NCBI RefSeq assembly: GCF_001528665.1
Contig: NZ_BBYJ01000042.1
Location: 1-58,996 of the forward strand
Direction of reading: 5' to 3'
DNA length: 58,996 nt
From: Microtetraspora malaysiensis
Lineage (GTDB): Bacteria > Actinomycetota > Actinomycetes > Streptosporangiales > Streptosporangiaceae
The notes below the pieces were generated by a model that was not told where the DNA came from, ran no database searches, and saw only the letters and a list, made by a program, of their open reading frames with translations. Shown one piece after another: positions 41,169 through 49,080 of this stretch; the first letter of the stretch is position 1, and each line of letters begins with the position of its first letter. Made by a program: the position numbers and the translations under genes.

Positions 41169-42626
41169 TCACCACCGCCTGTAGGATCCCCACGCCGTCG
41201 CCAGTCGCTCGATCCCTGTTCGCAACTTCGCTGGTTCCGTCGCGAACGACACACGGATGTGATCACGGAACGCGTCTTCGCCGACGTCGAACATCGGACC
41301 GGCGATCACAGTCACACCGTGGCGTAACGCCATCTGCGCGAAGTCCACGGCATCGGCTCCGGGGAGGCGAACCCACAGTGCCAGGCCGCCGGAACAGGGA
41401 CTCGGCTGCCACTCTGGGATCAGGCTTGTGATGAGCTCGACGGCCAGGTCACGCAACGCGGATAACTGAGCGTGACGCCGTACCCGGGCCTCATGATGCC
41501 GGGCCAGCAGCTCGAGCGAGAGAAACTGACCGATCACCGAAGTTCCAAGGTCGTTCGCCGACTTGAGCCTGCTGAGGTTTCGCATCGCTGATACCTCACC
41601 GCGCACCCAGCCGACGCGCAGCCCGCCCCAGAACAGCTTGCTCAATGAGCCGATCACGATCACCTCATGCTCGGAACACTGCCCCGCAAGGTATCCCTCT
41701 TCCACCGATCCAAAGGCCAGATCCTGCTGCGCAGCATCCTCTACGATCAACAGCCCGCATTTGCGAGCCGCTCGGACGATCTCTTGACGCCGAGCCGCGG
41801 AGAGTGTATGTCCTGTGGGGTTACTACACGTCGGGGCGAGAAACAGCAGCTTGGCGCGGTGCCTTTCGGCCAGCGCGGAGAGAGCGTCGGCGCATGGTCC
41901 CGAGCCGTCGGGCGGGATCCCTATGACCCGTGCCCCCACGGCGCGGAAGACTTCCAGCGCCCCGGCGTACACGGGCTGCTCGACCAGTACCACGTCGCCG
42001 GACTGGAGCCACGCCGCCGCCACAAGATGGATGGCCTGCTGTGCCCCGCCGGTGACGAGGATCTGCTCGGGCTCGGTGGCGAGACCCCGAGCGGTGAGAT
42101 GGCCGGCGAGAGCGATCCGCAGGTCCGGCAGTCCCGCGGGGAAGTATCCGTGCGCCGCCTCACAACGAACAGCGGCTTCTAGAACCCGCGGTAACCGGCC
42201 TTCCCACAGCGACGTGTCGATCCCCACGCCAGCGGCAGCGAGGTTGATGACCGCCTCGCCGGTGCCTTCCGGATGCTGGAACACGGGCATCATGCCGAGG
42301 ACACCCAACCAGGTCTGGCCGGTCGCCGCTCTCGTGTCACACACCCAGGTGGCACTCCCCTGCCGGGTCTGCAGCAATCCTTCTCTGCGGAGGGTTTCGA
42401 AGGCGGCAACGATGGTGCTACGGCTCACCGCCAGGGTACGAGCCAGGTCACGCTGCGGCGGCAGGATGCAGTTCGCCCGAAGGTCGCCACATTCGATCGC
42501 CGAGCGGATGGCGTCGGCCAACGCCGCGTGTAGCTCCTTCGAACTTGTGTGCCATTTTCCGATCCGGGCAACGAATTCGCCCGTACCGAGCCTTCTTGGC
42601 CCACGTTCGCCGTCGGAAACAGCCAC
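41169..42626 (-). CDS. MocR-type regulator (GntR DNA-binding domain plus aminotransferase domain)
   Basis: 485 residues. The winged helix (about 28-95) reads LHAALADAIRSAI, LPPQRDLARTLAVSRSTIV and EGLLQTRQGSATWV. The C-terminal class I aminotransferase-like domain (about 125-480) has APTCSNPTGH and the PLP lysine in GSLSKLFWGGLRVGW (Lys330). MocR proteins sense PLP and often an amino compound, and act as activators or repressors of neighbouring genes. GAGGAG precedes the GTG. It is the last of four genes in the same orientation (cupin, MFS, FAD oxidase, MocR) after a 119-base gap, and is the likely controller of that set. Confidence 0.9.
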   Translation of the reverse strand: MAVSDGERGPRRLGTGEFVARIGKWHTSSKELHAALADAIRSAIECGDLRANCILPPQRDLARTLAVSRSTIVAAFETLRREGLLQTRQGSATWVCDTRAATGQTWLGVLGMMPVFQHPEGTGEAVINLAAAGVGIDTSLWEGRLPRVLEAAVRCEAAHGYFPAGLPDLRIALAGHLTARGLATEPEQILVTGGAQQAIHLVAAAWLQSGDVVLVEQPVYAGALEVFRAVGARVIGIPPDGSGPCADALSALAERHRAKLLFLAPTCSNPTGHTLSAARRQEIVRAARKCGLLIVEDAAQQDLAFGSVEEGYLAGQCSEHEVIVIGSLSKLFWGGLRVGWVRGEVSAMRNLSRLKSANDLGTSVIGQFLSLELLARHHEARVRRHAQLSALRDLAVELITSLIPEWQPSPCSGGLALWVRLPGADAVDFAQMALRHGVTVIAGPMFDVGEDAFRDHIRVSFATEPAKLRTGIERLATAWGSYRRW

Positions 42627-42745
42627 GGCTCACTCCTCGATCCTCTGCTCGGCCATCGCCCGGGCACCAAGCAGACCCATATCTACCAGTGACGGATGAG
42701 AATTGCCGCCCCGAGAGGGGGATCGACAGGGAGTCGAGACGGGGA

Positions 42746-44161
42746 TCAGCCGTCTTCCTTGCCGATCTTGAAGAACCCCGACGGCGCCAGAGCCGCCATC
42801 CGCCGAGTGAAGAGACCGACGCGCAGACCATCGTCCTCCCGGGTCTCCTTCCGCCGGACCGCCTCCCTCACCACGAGCCCGCCGAAGTAGCGGGCCGGCT
42901 CAAGGGGAAAACGTCCAGGTACACCCGCGGCGAGACCGCACCGCGACAATTCGTCCTGGCTCCCGAGTACCATCGACGCCAAGATTCGCCCGGCAAGCAG
43001 CGAAGGCGCAACACCGTTCCCGGAGAATCCGGCAGCGTAGACGACGGTGGCCCTGCCGGGCAGCGTGCCGAAGAACGGGAGCCCATCCGTACTCCGGTCT
43101 ACGGCGCCGCTCCACATCGCGCTCACCCGTGCCCTGCTTGCGAAGGGCACGAGCCGGCCGAGCGCGGCCTGCACTTCAGCCTGGCGTGGCGTGTTGCGAT
43201 CGAACGCGGTGCCCATGCGGCTGGCGAATGCGAGCGTGCCACCTCCTCGACCGAAGACCACTCTGCCGTCGCGCGTGGTCCGGTAGTAGTCGACCATGAG
43301 ACGGGAGTTGGAAACGCACTCCCCTCCCGTCCACAAGGACCCGTCGGCCAGCTCTGGAATGGGCTCCGTCGCGATGACGTCGCTCGACAGCGGAAGGACC
43401 GCGCGACGGAGTTCCGGGACCCCGGACAACCAGGCATTGGTCGCCAGGATGACCACAGGCGCGCGAACGCTGCCGTCAGGGCAGTGAACGACACCTCGAT
43501 CACGGTCAAGCCGGATCATCGGTGATCGTTCGAATATCTCCACTCCTCTGCGGATCGCCACCTTGCGGAGTCCCCGGACCAGCAATGCGGGCTGTACCGT
43601 CGCCGCCGAGCGCTCGAATACACCGCCGAGTGCGGCAGGCGACCCGGTTCGAAACGTCAACTCCTCCCGATCGACGGGCACGAATGGGACGACGCCTCGC
43701 GACTCGCACGCTCGCACAGTACTCGACCAGGCGTTCATCTGCGCGGGCGATGTCGCGACCCAGAACCAGCCGCTCTGCCGGTAGTGCGCATCGATACCCT
43801 CCCTCTCGCAGAATGCTCCGATCTCCGCAATGGCTTCCTCTGACGCCCGTGCCAGGCGTACGGCCTCGTCGTCGCCGACCCGTTCCGCCAGCGTCTCGAG
43901 CTTGGGCCACCACGACAGGGCAAGGCCGCCGTTACGGCCCGACGCCCCTGCTCCACACACGTCCGCCTCCACGAGAGCGATACGCATGGTGGGAGCCTTT
44001 TCCATCAGGCGCAGAGCCGTCCACAGGCCGGTGTATCCGCCGCCGACGATGCAGACGTCGGCCTCTGTGTCTCCTCGCACTTGCTGGATGTCCTGGGACG
44101 ACTCGGAAGCCAAGGATTCTCGCAGCCAGAAAGACCAACGATTCGCGGTGATGAGTGCCAC
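42746..44161 (-). CDS. FAD-dependent amine/amino-acid oxidase (DAO family, PuuB-like)
   Basis: About 471 residues. I chose the GTG at 44161 because GGAGAAG precedes it and the FAD fold begins soon after; the frame runs on upstream into MFS-gene DNA. ADVCIVGGGYTGLWTALRL (about 34-52) is the dinucleotide motif, EADVCGAGASGRNGG the second FAD segment, and WSGAVDRSTDGLPFFG the C-terminal FAD-binding stretch. The group includes gamma-glutamylputrescine oxidase and glycine/sarcosine oxidases, which deaminate amines with O2. Probably oxidises the substrate carried by the adjacent MFS protein. No cysteine for covalent flavin attachment is obvious. Confidence 0.88.
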   Translation of the reverse strand: MALITANRWSFWLRESLASESSQDIQQVRGDTEADVCIVGGGYTGLWTALRLMEKAPTMRIALVEADVCGAGASGRNGGLALSWWPKLETLAERVGDDEAVRLARASEEAIAEIGAFCEREGIDAHYRQSGWFWVATSPAQMNAWSSTVRACESRGVVPFVPVDREELTFRTGSPAALGGVFERSAATVQPALLVRGLRKVAIRRGVEIFERSPMIRLDRDRGVVHCPDGSVRAPVVILATNAWLSGVPELRRAVLPLSSDVIATEPIPELADGSLWTGGECVSNSRLMVDYYRTTRDGRVVFGRGGGTLAFASRMGTAFDRNTPRQAEVQAALGRLVPFASRARVSAMWSGAVDRSTDGLPFFGTLPGRATVVYAAGFSGNGVAPSLLAGRILASMVLGSQDELSRCGLAAGVPGRFPLEPARYFGGLVVREAVRRKETREDDGLRVGLFTRRMAALAPSGFFKIGKEDG

Positions 44162-44190
44162 TTTTTCTTCTCCGAAGATGCCGAGTAGTT

Positions 44191-45486
44191 CTATGACTGT
44201 GCGGCTTGGCCGACGGGCAGGGGTACGGCGGGATCGGCGTCCGGCTTCCGCACGAGAAGCATGATCAGAGACGAGCAGGCCAGCGATACGGCAAGGAAGA
44301 GGAAGGCCGTATGCGCCCCGTAGTCCCCGGTCAACCACCCGACGAGATAGGTGCCTGCGAACGATCCGAGCGCTCCGAGACTGTTCACCAGTGCGGTAGC
44401 CGCACCGGCGACGTTGCGCGGCAGCAGTTCGCTGATAGCCGCGAAGTATGGACCGTAGGGCGCGTACACGACCGCGACGGCCAGGCACAGGAGGACGTAG
44501 CCCAGCAGGAAGTTGTCCGTGCTGACCGTGGACGATGCGTAGAAGAGGAGGGCACTCGCGAGCAGGAACGGCCACACGAAGCGGGAACGTGGAGCCTGCG
44601 AGCGGTCCGACCAATAGCTGTTAGCGATCATGCAGACGACCGCGACCACGTACGGCAGTGCGGTGAGGAGCCCCGTATTGCCGATGCCCTGCTTGGAAGC
44701 CGCCTTGATGATGGTGGGCATCCAGAAGAGGAGCCCGTAGACACCCACGGTCCAGAACGCGTACTGCAAGCTGAGCAGGACGACCTGGCGGGAGCGGAAC
44801 GCCTGGAGGTAACCGTCGAACCTTGGCAGGTCACGCTGTTCCGACTCGAGATCGGACTCCAGCCGCGCACAGTCGCCGGCGTCCAACCACGCCGCCTGCC
44901 GTGGCGAGTCGTTCACCAGCCACTTGAACACGAACGCGAAGAGGATGGCGGGCACACCCTCGGCGATGAACATCCAGCGCCAGCTCGTCGCCTCGATGAG
45001 GTAGCCGGTCACCGCGGACATCCACATCACGGTGACCGGACTGCCCAGGATGAGGAATGTGTTCGCCCTGCCTCGCTCGTCCCTGCGGAACCAGCGGGTG
45101 AGCAGGATCACCAGAGCGGGGAAGACCGCAGCCTCCGCCACACCCAGGAAGAAACGGGCGAGGATCAGCATCGGAACGCTCGAGATCAGGCCCTGCACGG
45201 AGGAGAGCAGGCCCCAGGCGATCAACGTCCAGAAGACCAGATTGACCGCGCTGCGCCGTTCCGCATAATGCGCCGCGGGAATTTGAAACAGGAAGTAGCC
45301 GAGAAAGAAGCTGGCAGCGATCAGACCAGAAATGCTGGCCGTGATGCCGAGCTCCTCCGAGAGCCCGCCCGCGGCACCAAGCGAATAGTTTCCGCGGTCC
45401 AGGAACGCGAGGCTGTAGGTGACAAATACGACCGGCAAGATTCTGGACCATCGCGCCGACTGATCGCGCGATTTGACGCTATGCAT
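44191..45486 (-). CDS. MFS transporter, anion:cation symporter (ACS)-like
   Basis: 431 residues with twelve predicted membrane helices. The loop after helix 1 carries LDRGNYS, the loop 2-3 region HYAERRS, and helix 4-5 shows RFFLGVAEAAVFPALVILLTRWF, all typical of ACS-family importers of carboxylates and amino acids. AGGAGAG lies just upstream of the ATG. The gene sits between a cupin gene (126-base gap containing a hairpin) and the FAD oxidase (29-base gap), consistent with uptake of the oxidase substrate. Confidence 0.9.
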   Translation of the reverse strand: MHSVKSRDQSARWSRILPVVFVTYSLAFLDRGNYSLGAAGGLSEELGITASISGLIAASFFLGYFLFQIPAAHYAERRSAVNLVFWTLIAWGLLSSVQGLISSVPMLILARFFLGVAEAAVFPALVILLTRWFRRDERGRANTFLILGSPVTVMWMSAVTGYLIEATSWRWMFIAEGVPAILFAFVFKWLVNDSPRQAAWLDAGDCARLESDLESEQRDLPRFDGYLQAFRSRQVVLLSLQYAFWTVGVYGLLFWMPTIIKAASKQGIGNTGLLTALPYVVAVVCMIANSYWSDRSQAPRSRFVWPFLLASALLFYASSTVSTDNFLLGYVLLCLAVAVVYAPYGPYFAAISELLPRNVAGAATALVNSLGALGSFAGTYLVGWLTGDYGAHTAFLFLAVSLACSSLIMLLVRKPDADPAVPLPVGQAAQS

Positions 45487-45544
45487 GACTCTCCTGGGGA
45501 AATGAGAAGCACGGAAGATCTAAAATTCCCCGAATGTGTGTGAC

Positions 45545-45590
45545 GGGCGCCGCCAGCGGATGTGCCGATACTGGCTACGCGGCGGCGCCC
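45545..45590. promoter_or_regulatory. hairpin between the cupin and MFS genes
   Basis: A perfect 10-bp inverted repeat, GGGCGCCGCC at 45545-45554 and GGCGGCGCCC at 45581-45590, with a 26-base loop. It may attenuate transcription beyond the cupin gene or stabilise the processed cupin mRNA. Confidence 0.4.
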
Positions 45591-45612
45591 GGTGTCGGGC
45601 GCGCCCGCCGAT

Positions 45613-46140
45613 TCAGGCGTGGTCGGTCGGCCAACCGGTCACGCGACATACTTCAGGACCGTCGGCGGTCATGAGCCGCTCGAAGTAGTCGAAGTCCATG
45701 TTGAGCGTCTCCAGCGTCTGCGGGTGCTGCCGCCGGAGAAGAACTTCTTCGTCACGCTCACCAAGGAGCACAACGAACGCACGGAATCCACGATCGCCGG
45801 ACTGCGGCATGTGCGTCGACCCGATGCCCTCAACGATCGTGGTCCCCTCGACGAGCTCCTCCCGGGAGTCGTACCACCATTCACCGGAGATCGTATAGGC
45901 GAGCACCCGGCACTTGTGCTGGTGCATGGGGAAGGACGTGTTGGGTGCCATGTCGTAGAGGAAGATGACGATGCGGTTTTCCCGGTCCACCGAAATGACC
46001 TTGCTGTAGGACCCGGTATAACCGAGGTCCTGCATCTCCACCCACGGCTTGTCATCGAAATAGACGACCTCATCGTCACCACCCTGAATAACCGGCCACG
46101 GGATCCCGGAAACAAGTTGACTGTTTTCGACAGTGGTCAT
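45613..46140 (-). CDS. cupin domain protein
   Basis: 175 residues with one cupin barrel: FPMHQHKCRVLAYTISGEWWYD (in part) gives the two histidines of motif 1, and the strand EGIGSTHMPQSGDRGFRAFV contains motif 2 with a further His. A small metal-dependent dioxygenase, isomerase or sensor is possible; the substrate cannot be named. GGAGGAA lies eight bases before the ATG. First of four leftward genes, with a perfect inverted repeat 63 bases upstream. Confidence 0.8.
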   Translation of the reverse strand: MTTVENSQLVSGIPWPVIQGGDDEVVYFDDKPWVEMQDLGYTGSYSKVISVDRENRIVIFLYDMAPNTSFPMHQHKCRVLAYTISGEWWYDSREELVEGTTIVEGIGSTHMPQSGDRGFRAFVVLLGERDEEVLLRRQHPQTLETLNMDFDYFERLMTADGPEVCRVTGWPTDHA

Positions 46141-46202
46141 TGCGCGAATTCCTCCGTGATTCTTTTTGCGGGGCTGATGTGCTCACACACTAAGGAGCGG
46201 CC

Positions 46203-46228
46203 ACCAGACCAATCAAGGTTGGTCTGGT
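46203..46228. promoter_or_regulatory. perfect 10-bp inverted repeat upstream of the cupin operon
   Basis: ACCAGACCAA (46203-46212), a 6-base spacer, TTGGTCTGGT (46219-46228). It lies 63 bases upstream of the cupin ATG, a suitable place for an operator of the MocR regulator at the operon's end. Its outer half-sites ACCAGA/TCTGGT equal those at 5964 but lie 14 rather than 2 bases apart. Confidence 0.5.
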
Positions 46229-46354
46229 CTGCGCTTGCGCTTGACCTCGCTTCGTCAACGGACGACGCGACGGTATGCTCGTCCCGTCCCTCGGGTGGCT
46301 CCGCTCCGATGGGACGGATTGCCGATTCCGCCGCTCAGCAAGCCGCAACCCGCC

Positions 46355-46430
46355 GTCGACATGGGTGTACGGCGGCCGGGAAACCCTCACGTCGGTCCGC
46401 ACCCTGGGCTACCGCTATGTGACGCGGTGA
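46355..46430 (+). pseudogene. C-terminal scrap of an OmpR-type response regulator
   Basis: One frame gives VDMGVRR and the next ETLTSVRTLGYRYVTR followed by TGA at 46428. This is the winged-helix C-terminus of OmpR/PhoB regulators (VD-x-H-(I/V)-RRLR ... VRGLGYR). The rest of the gene is missing and the piece is frameshifted. Confidence 0.55.
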
Positions 46431-46540
46431 AGACCGACCACCGCCTGGCCACCCCGGCCGGCACCTTCACTGCCACCGACCTGGTCAAACGCTTACCCGC
46501 CCGGTCCTCGCAGCGACTGCGGACCGGTAGCGGCACCAAA

Positions 46541-46755
46541 GGCGACCGCCACTGACTCGTGGCTGTATCTCGCGACGCTGATCGATATCGGGTCGCAGCG
46601 CCTGGTCGGCTGGTCGATCGCCGACCATCTGCGGACCGATCTGATCAGCGACGCGTTGACGGCGGCGGTCGGAGCGCGAGGCGGCCAGGTCGACGGGGTG
46701 ATCTTTCATGGTGACCGCGGCTGTCAGTACACCTCGGCCGAGTTCGCGGCGGAGG
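46541..46755 (+). pseudogene. IS3-family transposase OrfB, internal remnant
   Basis: About 70 codons of the IS3 integrase core: TDSWLYLATLIDIGSQRLVG, ADHLRTDLISDALTAAV and FHGDRGCQYTSAEFAAE. These include the second catalytic Asp (FH-x-DRG-x-QYTS). Both ends are missing; the downstream edge runs into a minus-strand piece of another element. Confidence 0.65.
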
Positions 46756-46850
46756 TTGGGCTTGGAGCGGAACCAGGCCAGGGCAAACAGTGCCTGGTAG
46801 AAGCAGGTCAGGCGTCGCGACCCCTTGGGCGTTCCGCGGTGCCTGCTCGT
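46755..46850 (-). pseudogene. IS5-like transposase, N-terminal scrap
   Basis: The minus strand reads RHRGTPKGSRRLTCFYQALF followed by ALAWFRSKPN, resembling the N-terminal region of actinobacterial IS5-type transposases, where a -LT-(C/W)-x-(Q)-A-x-F-x-LAWFR- helix precedes the HTH. About 30 codons remain, abutting the IS3 piece. Confidence 0.4.
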
Positions 46851-47020
46851 GAGTCCCAGCTGTCGTGCCTGGCCGAGCCCCCCCGCTGCTGGCAGGGGCC
46901 GCTCGGCCGCCCGCGTAGGCGCATACGGCTGCGGCGAGTTGGTCGGGCCGGGCGGACAGCCGGGATGAAGATAACCTCGGCTATTCAGTCGGCATTTCGC
47001 ACTGAAGATCAATAATGAAA

Positions 47021-47089
47021 GAAGGTGCCTCCGGCCTGCGATGATCGGATTGCCTAGATCACGAGATCGCAGAGAACGGACGCACCTTC
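47021..47089. promoter_or_regulatory. large imperfect hairpin just upstream of the IS1380 transposase
   Basis: GAAGGTGCCTCC (47021-47032) pairs with GGACGCACCTTC (47078-47089), 11 of 12 bases, and inside it CTGCGAT (47036-47042) pairs with ATCGCAG (47066-47072). The outer arm ends three bases before the GTG start, so the folded RNA would hide the initiation region and limit transposase production. Confidence 0.5.
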
Positions 47090-47092
47090 CGG

Positions 47093-48523
47093 GTGAACAG
47101 TACGGCATGGGACCGCCGCTTGTCCGTGCGCGTGGACGGCAAGGGCTTGATAGGGCACGCCGGAGCCGTGCTCTTACGTAAATGCGCTGATCAGACGGGG
47201 TTGGCCGGGGCGCTGGGCGCCGTGTTCGCCCGGCTGGGCACCGTGCCGGTATGGGACCGGGGTGTCGTGCTCGTCCAACTGGCGGTCGCGATCACGCTCG
47301 GGGCGACCAGCATGCGCCAGATCGTTTTGCTGGCCCACCAAGAGGCGCTGTTCGGGGCCCCACCCTCGGACTCCACCGTGCGGCGGAGCCTGGAACCGGT
47401 CGGTGAAGGCGAGCGGCTGAGGATCTGGATCGCGCGGGCCAGGGCGCGGGTGCGCCGGCACGTGTGGACGCTGATCGCGCAGCGCGAGGCCGGATTCCCC
47501 TGGCTGCAGGTGGCCGGAAAGGTGCTCACCGGCTGGATCGTCGTCGATATCGACGCGACCCTCATCACCGCGCATTCGCCCAAGGAAGGCGCGGCGGCGA
47601 CGTTCAAGAAGACCTGGGGTTTTCATCCGCTGGGCGCGTGGTGTGCCAACGCCCAGGAATCGCTGGCGATGCTGCTGCGCAAAGGGTCGGCGGGCTCGAA
47701 CACGGTGGCCGATCACCTGGAGGTGCTGGCTGCGGCGATCGAGCAGATCCCCGCCCGGTGGCGGGCCAAGCTGCTGATCCGCATCGACGGTGCGGGCGCC
47801 ACCCATGACCTGCTGGAACGGCTGGAGAAGCTGAACACCACGCGGCGGACGGTGCGCTTCACCGTCGGATGGGCGATCACCGAGGTGGATGAGGCGGCGA
47901 TCGCCGCCCTGCCCACGATGGTGTGGGAGGCGGCGCTGCGTCAGGACGGCACCGTGCATCCTCAGGCCGGCGTCGCCGAACTGACCGGCCTCAACGCCCG
48001 CGCCGGGATGTGGAAGGTGCGTCTGCTGGTGCGCCGGGTCAAACCCTCGGGCCGGCATGCGGCGAAGCTCACGGCGTTGGAGAAGCAGACCGGGTGGAAG
48101 TACTCGATCATCGCGACCAACATGGGCCCGCGGGGGATGCGGGGCGTGCCCGGTAGCCACCAAGCGCAGTTCATCGACGTGCTGCACCGCTCGCACGCGA
48201 CCGTGGAGGACCGGGTGCGGACCAGCAAGGCCATGGGCTTGCGGAACCTGCCGTCCAAGACCTGGAACGTGAATGTCGGGTGGGTGCTGGCGGCCAACAT
48301 CGCCGCCGATCTGGACGCCTGGACTCGCCTGCTGGGCCTGTATGACGACGCCGAGCTGGCTCGGGCCGAACTGCAGACGATGCGGTACTGCCTGTGGCAC
48401 CTGCCCGCCCGGCTCGTCTCCCACGCCCGCCGCCGCATTGTGAAGATCAGTGCTACCTGGCCGTGGAGACAGGCGTTCCTGACGTGTTGGGCGCGCCTGT
48501 GCGCGCTTCCGGCACCCACATGA
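47093..48523 (+). CDS. IS1380-family transposase
   Basis: 476-residue DDE transposase. WIVVDIDATLITAHSPKEGA carries the first catalytic Asp (about 153), LLIRIDGAGATHDLLE the second (about 231) and RSHATVEDRVRTSKAMGLRN the Glu region (about 372). These follow the family order, with the late NVGWVLAANIAADLDAW helix. Length is full and no frameshift is seen. The GTG at 47093 has no strong Shine-Dalgarno sequence and sits directly after a hairpin. It lies between remnants of older elements and the RHS locus. Confidence 0.9.
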   Translation: MNSTAWDRRLSVRVDGKGLIGHAGAVLLRKCADQTGLAGALGAVFARLGTVPVWDRGVVLVQLAVAITLGATSMRQIVLLAHQEALFGAPPSDSTVRRSLEPVGEGERLRIWIARARARVRRHVWTLIAQREAGFPWLQVAGKVLTGWIVVDIDATLITAHSPKEGAAATFKKTWGFHPLGAWCANAQESLAMLLRKGSAGSNTVADHLEVLAAAIEQIPARWRAKLLIRIDGAGATHDLLERLEKLNTTRRTVRFTVGWAITEVDEAAIAALPTMVWEAALRQDGTVHPQAGVAELTGLNARAGMWKVRLLVRRVKPSGRHAAKLTALEKQTGWKYSIIATNMGPRGMRGVPGSHQAQFIDVLHRSHATVEDRVRTSKAMGLRNLPSKTWNVNVGWVLAANIAADLDAWTRLLGLYDDAELARAELQTMRYCLWHLPARLVSHARRRIVKISATWPWRQAFLTCWARLCALPAPT

Positions 48524-48730
48524 CCAGCTTGAACGTGTCTCGTCGATCCCAGAAAGGAGTGATTGCGGTCCTGTCGCGGCCTGTGGAACCGCCGTCCACC
48601 CGAGCGTCTCGGGCAGGCCGCCGTGCCAGTCGCCCGCAACGAACGTGACGATCAGGCGGAAACCTCCCTCAGCTGAAGCTGATTAGGGAGTATGACCACC
48701 CCGTGAGTCATCGAGGATAATGACGTTTTC

Positions 48731-49015
48731 TCAGTGAATTTCAGCTGATCCGTCAATGTTCGAAGCGGACGAGAACGAGCCTTCCCCCCACCCCGAACCC
48801 ATCAAGCGCAAGCCGAGCAACCTGCTACCCATCGGCGTCGCCCTGGCCAAAAAATTGAGCAGCAGGATTCCATTGATCGCGAGCGGAAGAAACGGGATGG
48901 CGCTTCCGAGGATGGTCATCAGCAATTGAATGCAGTGATCGCCCGAGCTGCCCTTACTGTGCCAAACATGATTTAACCCTGAGAGAAATGTACTTGCCAC
49001 CTCCTGCGAATGCAT
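48731..49015 (-). CDS. small hydrophobic ORF downstream of the RHS gene (candidate immunity protein)
   Basis: A 94-codon frame on the same strand as the RHS gene, beginning 65 bases after its stop. It has a polar N-terminus of about 30 residues and a strongly hydrophobic middle (LLMTILGSAIPFLPLAINGI, then LLLNFLARA) that could form one or two membrane helices. No family is recognised and the ribosome-binding site is poor; GGAGG occurs only inside the frame. Its base composition is AT-richer than the region at large, like the RHS tip. Position fits an immunity gene for the RHS C-terminal domain, and a membrane protein would suit a membrane-acting toxin. The remainder of the 557-base gap (48524-49080) is the IS1380 right end and unassigned sequence. 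Confidence 0.4.
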   Translation of the reverse strand: MHSQEVASTFLSGLNHVWHSKGSSGDHCIQLLMTILGSAIPFLPLAINGILLLNFLARATPMGSRLLGLRLMGSGWGEGSFSSASNIDGSAEIH

Positions 49016-49080
49016 TTAGACGCTTCGCTGATGCCGCACTCCGCCTCCGAGAGTGCAGCATCAGCAATTCACAGAGAGGC

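Larger units (their letters stand above)
46975..48687 (+). mobile_element. IS1380-family insertion sequence (ends tentative)
   Basis: A single transposase gene flanked by candidate ends. The left end begins CCTCGGCTATTCAG at 46975 and the right end, read inward from 48687, begins CCTAATCAGCTTCAG. They share CCT and an offset TTCAG but are imperfect, and I see no target-site duplication. The resulting length of about 1.7 kb suits the family. The transposase is intact, so the copy may be active. Confidence 0.5.

Noticed and set aside
46971-48692. Target-site duplication around the IS1380 element
   Set aside because: The bases outside the tentative ends (ATAA left, GGAG right) do not match, so no duplication can be claimed.
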